Origin: Astragalus membranaceus | Taxonomy: Eukaryota; Streptophyta; Magnoliopsida; Fabales; Fabaceae | Direction: 5' to 3' | Assembly (NCBI GenBank): GCA_039519185.1 | Contig: JAZGSX010000023.1 | Location: forward strand, 1 to 64,000 | DNA: 64,000 nt | Part shown: positions 49,265 through 61,048 of the stretch, piece by piece | How positions within the stretch are numbered: position 1 is the first letter of the stretch | Layout: every line of letters starts with the position of its first letter | The notes under the pieces: model-generated | The model's input: the letters and a program-made list of their open reading frames with translations, nothing else | Databases searched by the model: none | Told to the model about the DNA's origin: nothing | Program-made: the position numbers and the translations under genes

Positions 49265-49359
49265 TCTAGCACTGCAACAGAAAACAGAATTCAGAAACGA
49301 GTAACAAACTCAATGTTACTCAACACGACGACTCGACTACCGGCCGGACAGACCGAACT

Positions 49360-49371
49360 GCTCTGATACCA
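49360..49371 (-). promoter_or_regulatory. Primer-binding site of element C (initiator tRNA-Met)
   Basis: TGGTATCAGAGC on the minus strand lies four bases inside the 5' LTR edge at 49376. Confidence 0.93.
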
Positions 49372-49375
49372 CTAA

Positions 49376-51881
49376 TGTAACACCCTTTTTCTAATAACTT
49401 TACTTTTAAATAAAAATCAGAGTCTCTCTCTTTTTTTTTTTTTTTTGAAAACAATTCAAGCGAGTGCTACATTTACTCCATAAATATCAAGATACATAAC
49501 ACCATGAGAAAAATGTTTAGTTCGCATCAACTAAATCCAATCACCATCAGCAGCGGAATAAATATGAGTTCTAAAATTTAAAACCAATACATCACAAAAT
49601 CAAATCTAACAGTTTAGGAAAAATAATGCATAAACATAGGACACCCCCCCCCTGGTGCTACGTATCAGAGCGTGACACTTCCTACCAGACGAAGGCATAA
49701 AGGAATCCTTCACTCGTTATTACCTGCACGTTGCCGACATAAGAAGCAACATAAAAGCAGTAGGGTGAGTCTCTTTTCATAATTAATAACATATGGGAAT
49801 TAAGCAATGCATAGGAAAAAGGAAACCAGGCACACCAATTCACAACAATGGAACAATCACATCAACATTCTATTTCCAAACAGCACTACACAATATATGA
49901 TTATGCATGTAATGCAACCCAAACTCCACGGGTACATGCATGTCGGATCCGTCACCAAATACAAATAGGCCGTAGCCTCTGCTCACCAAATAAAATTAGG
50001 CCGTAGCCTCTGCTCACCAATAATGCACATGCTTCATGAGGTGTTATGGAGAATGCATCACAACACACCACAAATCAATCAATTCACGTTTTAAATTCTA
50101 ATCTCACCATAGTGCATTAATTAACTCACCAAATTAAAATTAGGCCGAAGCCTCTTCTCACCAATCTCACCTCATCATCACTCACCAATTCAGCTCACCA
50201 CCCACACCAACACCAATTCAAATAGACCAACTTAGGACATTGACACGACATAGGGAAAGTGGGTAAAAATTGCCATTTGGACACTTGAACACCCCAGCCC
50301 AGAAACACCAGTAAAATAATTTATTTTTGCATAAAATTGGAACATTTGGATAGACACTGAAATTAGCTTCAAAACGCATTTTGAACCGTAAAATTTGGAT
50401 AACCGAGTCAAAAGTTACATTAAAAATAAAACCGGAAAAATACTTAGACATCCTGGAAACTGGCGCATGGGCGCTGGGCGCCCAGGGGCAACACAGCGCT
50501 TGGCGCATGGGCGCTTGGCGCCCAGGAGAGACAACACGCACAGGCGCATGGGCGCTTGGCGCCCAGGAACAACACGCGCACAGGCGCATGGCGCCCAGGG
50601 GAACAACAGCGCGCAGGCGCTAGGCGCCCAGCACAGCAACACGGCGCCCAGGCACTAGGCGCCTAAGGCCAACATGCAACAAAAATTATTTTCCTTCGAA
50701 ATTGATTTTACACGAGCCAAATGCTCAGAACATGAAAACCAAATTAAAATTTCATCAAAAACTGAACATCATTTTTGGCGCCCATGCACTAGGCACCTAG
50801 TGAAAATACGCAACTCAACTCTTTTGTTGCCCAAAATCATTTTTCATGAGCCATTTTACCTGAATATGAAAACCTGAAAACAATTTTTACAAAACTATCA
50901 CCAAGACATTGGGGCCCTTGGCGCCCATGACTCAAGCAACAAGCGCCAAAACTAGCAGCACAGTGGCGCAGAATGGCAACACAGGCAACAGGCACAGCAA
51001 CACAGTGACACAGAATGGCAACACAGGCAACAGAATTTTGGAAACTGGCACAGCACACTGCTGGGCACTTGGCGCCCATGACTATGGCGCAAAACAGAAA
51101 AATTCAGCAACATGAATATGGCGCCCAAGGCGCCTAGGGGCTCCCAAACAGAATTTTTTTCATGATCATTCACCAAATTACATTCACCAAAACACTCAAT
51201 TACATGTATACCACTAAAGTGTCCCATGATTCTCAATTTCACCAAATAATCACCGAATAATCATATACTCAAACATATGGTCTCCAATTCGCATTTAGCA
51301 ACAATTCAACATAAATCATGAGATTTTCAACATAGCAATTCAATCATCAAGCATCACCATATTATGAATTAATTATTCACATCACAAATCATTCATAGAA
51401 CTAACCTAGAGCCCTAACCCTAGGCAATCACAATTCGCATAATTATTAAGAACAAAAAGAGGACCCCCTAACCTCTTAGAAGTCGAAATTGCTAAGCAAG
51501 GCTCCAAAGAATTGCAAGACACCAACAAGCTCTTCCTCCTCCTTGAGTGATTCGCGAAGCTCCTCCCCCTTTCCTCTTGCAAGTTGCGACTTCTCTTCTC
51601 ACTTCTCCTCTCTTTACGTTTCTTTTCTTTCTTTTCACAATTGAGTCAAAAATGCAACTAAGTCACAAGACCCCTAATGAGTCGAAATCCATGACAAGCC
51701 AATGGGCCACGGGCCTAATTGTGGATCACGGGCCCTTGCTCGCACCACTTAATTAGTGACAACACCTCCTAATAAAATAAAATAAAATAATTAAACTTGA
51801 ATTATTTAATTAAATTAAATAAATATTGTAAGCCTTAAATAACTTAATTAAATAAATAATTAAATTATTTGGGGCGTTACA
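49376..51881 (-). repeat. 5' LTR of element C
   Basis: This 2506-bp LTR has the same structure as the 3' copy. The GGCGCC zone is at 50455-50672, TCACCAA copies at 49952-50200 and GTATCAGAGC at 49662-49671. The T tract (A tract in sense) is about 18 bp. It is followed by GTACC. Confidence 0.93.
49662..49671 (-). promoter_or_regulatory. Segment complementary to the primer-binding site, 5' LTR of C
   Basis: In sense orientation GCTCTGATAC lies about 290 bp before the primer site (49360-49371) and is exactly complementary to its GTATCAGAGC part. Confidence 0.5.
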
Positions 51882-51886
51882 GTACC
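51882..51886. repeat. Target site duplication of element C, right copy
   Basis: GTACC, matching 42384-42388. Confidence 0.95.
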
Positions 51887-54800
51887 TATTCATACCATTT
51901 CGTGTGATTTCGTACCAGTTTGGAACAATTTGTACGATTTGGCCCATATTGTACATACTCGTACGAGTTCATACCATTTTTTCGAAGTTGTTCCAGTTCG
52001 TACGATTTCGTACCTATTTGTACCATCTCATACCATTTCGTGTGATTTCGTACCAGTTCAGACCAAATCGTACGATTTATCCCATATTGTATACACTGGT
52101 ACCACTTCGAACCATTTTTTTGAGTTCGTACTAGTTCACACCATTTTGTACGATTCCGTACCTATTCATACCATTTCGTACGATTTCGTACCTGCTAATA
52201 CCATTTCGTGTGATTTCGTACCAGTTCGGACCAAATTGTACAATTTGGCCCATATTGTACATACTCGTACGACTTCGTACGATTTCGTACCTGTTTGTTC
52301 CATTTCATACCATTTTGTTTGATTTGGTACAAGTACGGACCAAATCGTACGATTTGGCCCATATTGTATAAACTGGTATGATTTCGTACCATTTTTTCGA
52401 GTTTGTACTAGTTCGTACTATTACGTACGATTTCTTACCTGTTAATACCAGTTCGGACCAAATCGTACGATTTGGCCCTTATTGTATAAACTGGTATGAT
52501 TTCGTAGTAGTTCGTACCACTTCGTACCATTTGATACCTATTCAGACCATTTCGTGTGATTTCGTACCAGTTCGGAACAAATTGTACGATTTGGCCCATA
52601 TTGTACATACTCGTACGAGTTCGTACCATTTTTTCGAACTTGTTCCAGTTCGAACGATTTCGTACATGTTTGTACCATTTCATACCATTTCGTGTGACTT
52701 CGTACCAGTTCGGAGAAAATCATACGATTTAGCCCAATTTGTACATAGTCGTACGAGTTCGTACCCGTTTGTACGATTTCGCACCTGTTTGTACCATTTC
52801 ATACCATTTCGTGTGATTTCGTAACAGTTCGGACCAAATCGTACGATTTATCGCATATTGTATAAATTGGTACGATTTCATACCGTTTCGTGTGCTTTCG
52901 TACCAGTTCGGACCAAATTGTACAATTTGCCCCATATCGTACCTGTTCATACCATTTCGTGTTCCATTTCATACCATTTTGTTTGATTTGGTACCTGTTC
53001 GGACCAAATCGGTACGATTTGGCCCATATTGTATAAACTGGTACGATTACGTACCATTTTTTCGAGTTTGTACTAGTTCATACCATTACGTACGATTTCT
53101 TACCTGTTAATACCATTTTGTGGGATTTCATACCAGTTCGGACCAAATCGTACTATTTGGCCCATATTGTACATACTCGTACGAGTTCATACCATTTTTT
53201 TGAGTTCGTACCAGTTCGTACAACTTCGTACCTGTTTGTACCATTTCATACCATTTCGTATGATTTCGTACCAGTTCAGACCAAATCGTACGATTTGGCC
53301 CATATTGTATAAACTGGTACGATTTCGTACCATTTTTTGAATTCGTTCTAGTTCATACCATTTCATATGATTTTATACCAGTATATACTAGTTTCGACCA
53401 AATCGTTCAGTTTGGCCCATGTTGTACAAACTCGTACGAGTTCGTACCATTTTTTCCGAGTTCGTATCAGTTCGTATGATTCCGTACCTGTTTGTACCAT
53501 TTCATACCATTTCGTATGATTTCGTACCAGTTCGGACAAAATCGTACGATTTGGCCCATACTGTATAAACTGGTACGAGTTCGTACCATTTTTTCGAGTT
53601 CGTACCAATTCGTACGATTTCGTACATGTTTGTACCATTTGATACCATTTCGTATGATTTCGTACCAGTTCGGACCAAATCGTACGATTTGGCCCATATT
53701 GTATAAACTGGTACGATTTCGTACCATTTCTTCGAGTTCATACTAGTTCATACCATTTCGTACGATTTCGTTCCTGTTCATACCATTTCGTGTGATTTCA
53801 TACCAGTTCAGATCAAAGTGTACAATTTGGCCCATATTGTACATACTTGTACGAGTTCGTACCTGTTTGTTCCATTTCATACTATTTCGTGTGATTTCAT
53901 ACTATTTCGTATGATTTCGTACCAGTTCGGACCAAATCGTACGATTTGACCCATATTGTATAAACTGGTACGATTTCGTACCATTTCTTCGAGTTCATAC
54001 TAGTTCATACCATTTCGTACGATTTCGTTCCTGTTAATACCATTTCGTGTGATTTCATACCAGTTCAGATCAAAGTGTACAATTTGGCCCATATTGTACA
54101 TACTCGTACGAGTTCGTACCTGTTTGTTCCATTTCATATCATTTCGTGTGATTTCGTACCAGTTCCGATCAAATCGTACGATTAGGCCCATATTGTACAA
54201 ACTTGTACGGGTTCGTACCAGTTCGTACGATTTCGTACCTGTTTGTACCATTTCATACCATTTCGTGTGATTTCGTACCACGTCGGACCAAATCGTACGA
54301 TTTGGCCCATATTGTATAAACTAGTAGGATTTCGAACCATTTTTTCGAGTTCGTACTATTCACACCATTTCGTACGATTTCGTACCTGTTCGTACTAGTT
54401 ACGACCAAATCGTACAAGTTGGCCCATATTGTACCAACTCGTACGAGTTCGCACCATTTTTTACGAGTTCGTACAAAATCATACAATTTCGTACCTGTTT
54501 GTTTCATTTCACACCATTTCGTATGATTTCGTACCTGTTCGGACCAAATCGTACGATTTTGCCCTTATTGTACAAATTGGTACGATTTCGTACCATTTTT
54601 TCGAGTTCGTACTATTTTGACCAAATCGTAGTAGTTCGTACAACTTCTTACCATTTCGTACCTATTCATACCATTTCGTGTGATTTCGTACCAGTTCGGA
54701 ACAAATTGTACGATTTGGACCATATTGTACATACTCGAACGAGTTCGTACCATTTTTTCGAAGTTGTTCCAGTTCATACGATTTCGCACCTGTTTGTACC

Positions 54801-55709
54801 ATTTCATACCATTTAGTGTGATTTCATACCACTTCGGAGGAAATCGTACGATTTGGCCCAAATTGTACATAGTCGTACGAGTTCGTACCCGTTTGTATGA
54901 TTTCGTACCTGTTTGTACCATTTCATACCATTTCGTGTGATTTCGTACCAGTTCGGACCAAACCGTACGATTTATCCCATATTGTATACACTAGTACGAC
55001 TTCGAATCATTTTTTTGAGTTCGTACTAGTTCACACCATTTTGTACGATTTCGTACCTGTTCGTACCAGTTCGGACCAAATCGTACTATTTGGCCCATAT
55101 TGTACAAACTCGTACGAGTTCATACCATTTCGTACGATTTCGTACATGCTAATACCATTTCGTGTGATTTCGTACCAGTTCAGAACAAATTGTACAATTT
55201 GGCCCATATTGTACATACTCGTACGACTTCGTACAATTACGTACCTGTTTGTTCCATTTCATACCATTTTGTTTGATTTGGTACCAGTTCGGACCAAATC
55301 ATACGATTTGGCCCATATTGTATAAACTAGTACGATTTCGTACCATTTTTTCGAGTTTGTACTAGGCCATACCATTACGTACGATTTCTTACCTGTTAAT
55401 ACCATTTCTGGGATTTCGTACCAGTTCGGACCAAATCGTACTATTTGGCCCATATTGTACATACTCGTACGAGTTCATACCATTTTTTTCGAGTTCGTAC
55501 CAGTTCGTACGATTTCGTACCTGTTTGTAGCATTTCATACCATTTCGTATGATTTCGTACCAGCTCGGACCAAATCGTACGATTTGGCCCATATTGTATA
55601 AACTGGTACGATTTCGTACCATTTTTTCGAGTTCATACTAGTTCATACCATTTCGTACGATTTCGTTCCTGTTCATACTATTTCGTGTGATTTCGTACCA
55701 GTTCGGATC
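51882..55709. repeat. Satellite array, block 5
   Basis: The satellite resumes in register after element C and no gene is present. 51904-52134 matches 19966-20196, and 52892-53727 matches 5967-6802. The block ends at GGATC, the presumed target site of element D. Confidence 0.95.
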
Positions 55710-55993
55710 TGTAACACCCCTTTTCTACCCGGAAATTTTTTGACAAACTTTAGATTTTTCAAAACGTTTTCAATACACCCACAAGGGATGCTACACTTAC
55801 ACCGTTAAACATCACACGCCAATAATAAAGTTTCACCATTAAAACAGTGCAACACCTAGCACGTCATAACATCATCAAGCAGCGGAATAAAATCAAGGTT
55901 CAATTAAATAATTATAACATCGCCATAAAACTTCAAAATTTAGAATAATAGAAACACTAATAAAGCCTAGCGTTCATTCCCCCCGAGTGCTAC

Positions 55994-56003
55994 GTATCAG
56001 AGC
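55994..56003 (-). promoter_or_regulatory. Segment complementary to the primer-binding site, LTR of D
   Basis: In sense orientation GCTCTGATAC. The block TGCTACGTATCAGAGCG is unchanged from C although neighbouring bases differ. Confidence 0.45.
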
Positions 56004-56734
56004 GACGACAGCTGACTCAACTAGCGAAGGTAGACATGCCTTCACTCGCAATCACCTGCACGTTACCAACATAGGGGTAACATTCAAACAGAAGGGGTGA
56101 GATATCTAACATTATAATAGCATATATGATAGGCAATATGCTAGAGTTACAACACTATATCAACCGCTTCACAACAACATCAAATTACAAATCCCCAAAA
56201 TTAACACCAACATCATGAGTAAGTATATGAGATGCAACCCACACCAACGGGTATATGCATGTGGTACCAATCATCACCAATAAAGTAGCCACTAAGGGCA
56301 TCATCACCTATATGAGCGTCACCATCATCACCTATAGCTCCAAGGCCGAAGCCGTCATCACCAAAATAATGCATATGGAATGCATGCGACACCATGCACA
56401 ACACATATAAACAATCAACAACATTGGTCATCTATGTGACACACAACAACACCAATATTAATAAATGGTCATAGACCCATCACCTGTCACCTTAGCCCAT
56501 AAATAGGCACATCACCTGTTATATCATCACCAATAATCACCAATCCTCACCAATACACCTACACCTATAGGACGGTCTAACAACTTGACCAACGACCACC
56601 GACACCAAAGACACCAATAGATTTACAACATCAATGACAACGACAATTTTACAACACCTAGACATCGACAATTGACAACACCAGGAACAAATACCAATTT
56701 ACGGCAACAGCGACATTAGCTTTTAAAACAGCAC

Positions 56735-57240
56735 TTAAAAACGGTGACAGCAACAGTGATTTTCCATAAAAACAGCAACATGACAACAGTGACAGCAACA
56801 TCGATTCTTTTAGGAAAAACAGCAACATTTGTTTAGAAAAATAGCAACAATTGTGCTACTGTGACAGCAACATTTATTTAGAAAAACAGCAACATTTTAC
56901 TCACAGTGACAGCAACATTATTTGGGAAAAACGGCAATATTATTTGTGGAACAGTAACAATTTAGTCACTGTAACAGCAACATTATTTGTGAAAAACAGC
57001 AACAATTGTTCACTGTGATAGCAACACCAATTTTCAGAAAAACAGCAACAATTGTTCACTGTGACAGCAACACCAATTTTCAGAAAAACAACAACAATTG
57101 TTCACTGTGACAGCAACACCTATTTTCAGAAAAACAGCAACAATTGTTCACAGTGACAGCAACACCAATATTCAGAAGAACAACAACAATTGTTCACTGT
57201 GACAGCAATATTAATTTTGGAAAAAACATCAACAGCAACA
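56735..57240 (-). repeat. 46-bp degenerate tandem repeat in the LTR of D
   Basis: The best units are near 57003-57230 (CAATTGTTCACTGTGACAGC with AATTTTCAGAAAAACAGCAA), spaced 46 bp. Upstream units are more diverged, with ACAGCAACA cores. About eleven units are discernible. Confidence 0.75.
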
Positions 57241-57249
57241 AGACAGAAA

Positions 57250-57735
57250 TTGGCGCCCAGCAACAGGGCGCCAAGTGAGACAGCAGCACAACAAGAACTG
57301 GCGCCCAGCAGCAGGGCGCCTAGCAGGCAACAACAACAACAGAAACTGGCCCAGCAACAGGGCGCCAAGAGCATCAGTGACACAACCAGACATGGCGCCC
57401 AGGGAAAGGGCGCCTAGCACAACAATGGCAACAGCAGACTTGGCGCCCAGCAACAGGGCGCCTGAGACAGCAACAACAACATCAGGCTTGGCGCCCAGCA
57501 ACAGGGCGCCTGAGACACTATTGGGCGCCTAGGCTGCCAACTCCAGCAATCAAGACAGCATAACTGGGCGCCTAGGGCGCCACTTCCAGCAACATCAACA
57601 ACCAGACAACATGACTGGGCGCCCAGGGTGCCAAAATCAGCAACAGAGGCGACACTGGCTTGGCGCCCAGCAACAGGGTGCCTCCAGCAGGGACCAGACG
57701 CAACACAGACACGGCGCCCAGCAGCAGGGCGCCAA
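57250..57735 (-). repeat. GGCGCC-rich repeats in the LTR of D
   Basis: Irregular units of the form GGCGCCCAGCAACAGGGCGC recur with AACA-rich spacers. Comparable GGCGCC clusters occur in the LTRs of A and C, which marks the family group. Confidence 0.75.
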
Positions 57736-58291
57736 TTCCAGCAACCAAACACAACACCAATTCACACTGAAACGCCAATCACCAATTTTCACCATGATTA
57801 ACCAATTACAACCGTCATGCATACATGCTAACATCAATAAATCAACACCAACAAGATCAAAAGAACAACATAGGTCCTATCTCCCACATAATCCCCATCA
57901 TATACCCTATTATAAGGATAGAACCCACCCATACCTTAGGTTTGCCGAACGCGAGATCTCCTTGTACGTAAGCTCCAAAGAACCACCGCAACAAGACTTC
58001 TCTCCTCTTGCTCCTTGTGCGCGCCGTCCCCTTCCTTTCTCTCTTCTCCTCTTCGCAACTTTCTTTCTTTCTTTCTCAAAAAAATGCGAATGACTAAACC
58101 CTAGCCAACACTCCACTTCATGCGCCTAAGCCTTGGGCTCGTGGATCACGGGCCCCCGTCCACTAATCAGCTAATTACTAGGCACCACTCCCTAATTTGA
58201 ATAAAACATCATTTTAGTAATTATTAAATATAACTACGCTAATAAAATACCTAAATAATTTAATTAAATAAATAATTAAATTATTTGGGCG

Positions 58292-58664
58292 TTACAACTC
58301 TCCCCCACTTAGAATATTTCGTCCTCGAAATTTACCTGATTCAAACAGCTCGGGATAGGGTTCCCGCATCTTGCTCTCCAGCTCCCACGTCATGCTCTCC
58401 CCGGCAGCTCCTAGCCAGACCACTTTCACCAACGCAATCTCCTTGCCTCTTAAAACTTTCACTTCCTGACCTTCAATCCGTACAGGCATCGTCTCCGCCG
58501 TGAGATTATCACGTACCTCCACATCATCCATGCGGATCACATGAGATGGATCCGAAATATACTTCTGAAGTTGCGACACGTGAAACACGTCATGCAAATT
58601 CGAAAAGTTAGGCGGTAAAGCCACTCTATATGCAACATTTCCGACTCTCTCTGAAATCTGATAA
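58292..58664 (-). pseudogene. C-terminal pol fragment of element D
   Basis: About 120 codons of the end of Gag-Pol: the region after integrase (YQISERVGNVAYRVALPPN, DVFHVSQLQKY) and the chromodomain-like tail (VKVVWLGAAGESMTWELES, YPELFES). It reads on through the FRGRNILSGGEL stretch that covers the polypurine region and stops just inside the LTR. Its upstream end is the insertion point of element E at 58664. It is cut off from the rest of the gene and so not functional here. Confidence 0.88.
58297..58310 (-). promoter_or_regulatory. Polypurine tract of element D
   Basis: In sense orientation AAGTGGGGGAGAGT, the same as in A and C, next to the LTR. Confidence 0.85.
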
Positions 58665-59067
58665 TGTAACACCCCGATAAATTCTAATATATAGAACTAC
58701 CGAAATGCACTAAATGCCATACATCAGAGTAACTTCCTGTTATTGAAATATTGAACACAACTAAAACATTCGATAATACATATCGATCGGTTCTCTGAAC
58801 CTCATAAACTTCCTTGAAAATGCTTAAGTTCAACCTTAAGTCTTGTACATAATCCTGGTGTTCAATAATCCAAAAACATAAAGTAGCGGAAACGATTTTA
58901 CAACTTAGCAATGGAAGTTATACAATCAGAACATAGAAACCACAAACGGAAACAAGGTCTAAAACATTAAACTAGGTCTTCAATGACTCCAAGAGTCACA
59001 CCAGCTAGCCATGCTTTACCGCCTTTGCTTTCCCCTGTTTCTCTGTAAAAACCACAAATATGAAGGG

Positions 59068-59086
59068 TGAGATAAACATTATCTCA
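59068..59086 (-). promoter_or_regulatory. Conserved LTR hairpin, LTR of E
   Basis: In sense orientation TGAGATAA, a 3-base centre and TTATCTCA. The arms are as in B; the centre is one base longer. Confidence 0.55.
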
Positions 59087-59745
59087 GTGAGTCCTATCGA
59101 GACCCCTTACTACTCTAGCGGTTCATTATGCCTTGTTTTGAACTCGTGGTTCTAAAAGCAACCACGTGGAAATACATTTAGTTCCTGTAACCTTCATGCT
59201 CATGGCCCTCCTAAGCGACACATGAAGCATGCAATCTTTGTTCCATGTTTTTAGCATAACACCTCAGTCTACCTATTTTATAGGCATCTCTTGACCTTTT
59301 GGTGAACCCATCCCGCTATTTCTAGCAGGGGAAACATTCTTGAGTCTAGGTTTTGGGGCTCATGACTTCCCCTCCCCTAGTATGCTAACCTCTTAGGGTC
59401 GTCACCCTTTTTCCTCTTGTATTTATTATACATTTTCAGTCTGTGTACCCGCAATGGGCTGTTAGTCATTCCAGTCAAGTACCATGTACCATATCAGTCA
59501 ATTTCAGTGTACAATATCAATCAAGTATCGTGTGTTATTATCATTCTTTAACATTTGCACTCTCGCATTCTCTAAGAGCGATTTTCCATTTTATTCATAA
59601 CACACTATTTTTCTATCGAACATGTTGAATCTCATACTATTGTTACCTTTACCTTGTTGTGGCCCCTTTGGGAATGGATTAGAGGAGGATTGGAATCATT
59701 TGGAATGGATACAAAGGTATTTTGAAATTGAGGGTCAGAAGTTCT

Positions 59746-60000
59746 CACACGACCCGTGCGTACATGCGCACGACCCGTGCTTAGTTGAACAATTTGCAGA
59801 AAATTTCCAGGAAGCTACGCACGACCCGTGCGGCTAAGCGCACGATCCGTGCGTTATCTACCAGATTTACAGAAAGTTTCAGGGACTTACGCACGACCCG
59901 TGCTACTAAGCGCACGATCCGTGCGTATTTTAAAAATACAGTTCATGTCGTATCAGATGGAGGCGCACGACCCGTGCCCAGAGGCACACGGTCCGTGTGT
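59746..60000 (-). repeat. Paired GCACG-CGTGC palindromes, LTR of E
   Basis: Four pairs of 13-bp sites of the type GCACGACCCGTGC lie near 59747, 59768, 59820, 59890 and 59964 onward, with variable linkers such as GGCTAAGC and TACTAAGC. One site shows paired changes (CACACGGTCCGTGTG) that keep the dyad. B has three such pairs. Confidence 0.75.
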
Positions 60001-60773
60001 CTTCATCAGTTTCCAGAAAACAGGTTTTTCATGTGTTATTCCATTCCATTCCGATTCCCACTTCCCTTCCGATCGAGACCCCAAACTTAAACGCGCATTA
60101 GAACAATATATTATAGCAAGCATAGTCGAATCAATCCAGCACATTTCAACAATTAGACACATTACGTATTGTTTGAAATCACTGTTTTTAGAAAACGGTT
60201 TTCGAAAAGGGTTGCGACTCAGAAAACACAACATATTCCCTAAGCGAGTTATAGAACTCACCTATCGTGATGAAAATCACGCAAACACCGAGACTCCGAG
60301 GGCTCAACCGATCCGACAACCACGAACTCTCTTCGAATACGCTCCAACAACGAATTCAACTACTCCAAATCGCTTGGACAGCAGTTGATTTCGAATCCTA
60401 GCTACCCAAACAACTTCAACAGCAATTGTGGCAAGAGAATGAGCCTTGGTACTGAATAATGGGCTCTAGCAAGGACATGCAAACTATTTGGAGCATCAAC
60501 ACTCCATTTTTGGCTCTATGAAGCTTTGAGGGTCAAAAATGGTGGATTGAGAAGGAGAAGGAGATAGGTTGCAATAGTAGTACCAATAGATGGAGAATGA
60601 AAAACTGAGGTTGATGGTGGAAGAAATTATAACATGCACCAACTTTTGGTTCCTCCCTCCTTCCTCCCCCTTCACTCGAGTTCTCTCCCTCCTCTCAAGC
60701 TCCCTCTCTACTTTTCTTTCTTTTGCTGGAACTGAATAAAGGATGTGGTGTTTTTGGTGTTTCAGCTGAAACA

Positions 60774-60791
60774 AGTATATATATATATATA
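60774..60791 (-). promoter_or_regulatory. Putative TATA-rich promoter of element E
   Basis: A run of TATATATA sits at the position that corresponds to TATAAATA in B, downstream (in sense) of GAGGGGCAAACC. A simple AT repeat is the alternative reading. Confidence 0.45.
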
Positions 60792-61000
60792 GTATGGTTA
60801 AAAGACAGGTTTGCCCCTCACTTAACATTTTTATCCCCTATGACTCCTATCATCCTTAAGCATCCTGCTAACCTCCCATTAATCACTAACTTAACATAAT
60901 ATTGCAATTATGCACAATTATAATTTATGTTAATTAATCAATTCATGATAATCCTCTTGCTAATTTAATTAATCTACTTAGCTAATTAGGGGATGTTACA

Positions 61001-61015
61001 ATCACCCCAACTTCT
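61001..61015 (-). promoter_or_regulatory. Polypurine tract of element E
   Basis: In sense orientation AGAAGTTGGGGTGAT abuts the 3' LTR and follows the TTTTGAGGACAAAATTTT block shared with B. Confidence 0.82.
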
Positions 61016-61048
61016 AAAATTTTGTCCTCAAAATTGACAAAACATACC

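Larger units (their letters stand above)
42389..51881 (-). mobile_element. Element C: full-length Tekay-like Ty3/gypsy LTR retrotransposon
   Basis: This 9493-bp element on the minus strand has LTRs of 2506 bp (5', right) and 2502 bp (3', left), a primer site, a gag-pol frame with one internal nonsense codon, a polypurine tract and a 5-bp target duplication. The LTRs differ by about 13 substitutions and homopolymer lengths. It belongs to the same family group as A and D and represents the kind of autonomous partner A would need, although this copy is itself damaged. Confidence 0.94.
55710..58296 (-). repeat. 3' LTR of element D
   Basis: This 2587-bp LTR is bounded by TGTAACACCCC at 55710 and GGGCGTTACA at 58296. 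It shares with A and C the CTACGTATCAGAGCG motif (55991-56004), TCACCAA copies and AGGCCGAAGCC (56265-56560), GGCGCC-rich repeats (57250-57735) and the T-rich pyrimidine zone before the inner end. It adds its own 46-bp array. Confidence 0.88.
58665..61000 (-). repeat. 3' LTR of element E
   Basis: This 2336-bp LTR has the same landmarks as B in the same order: TATA-like stretch, paired palindromes (59746-60000) and TGAGATAA hairpin (59068-59086). Overall sequence is much diverged from B. It lacks the 57-bp array. Confidence 0.9.
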
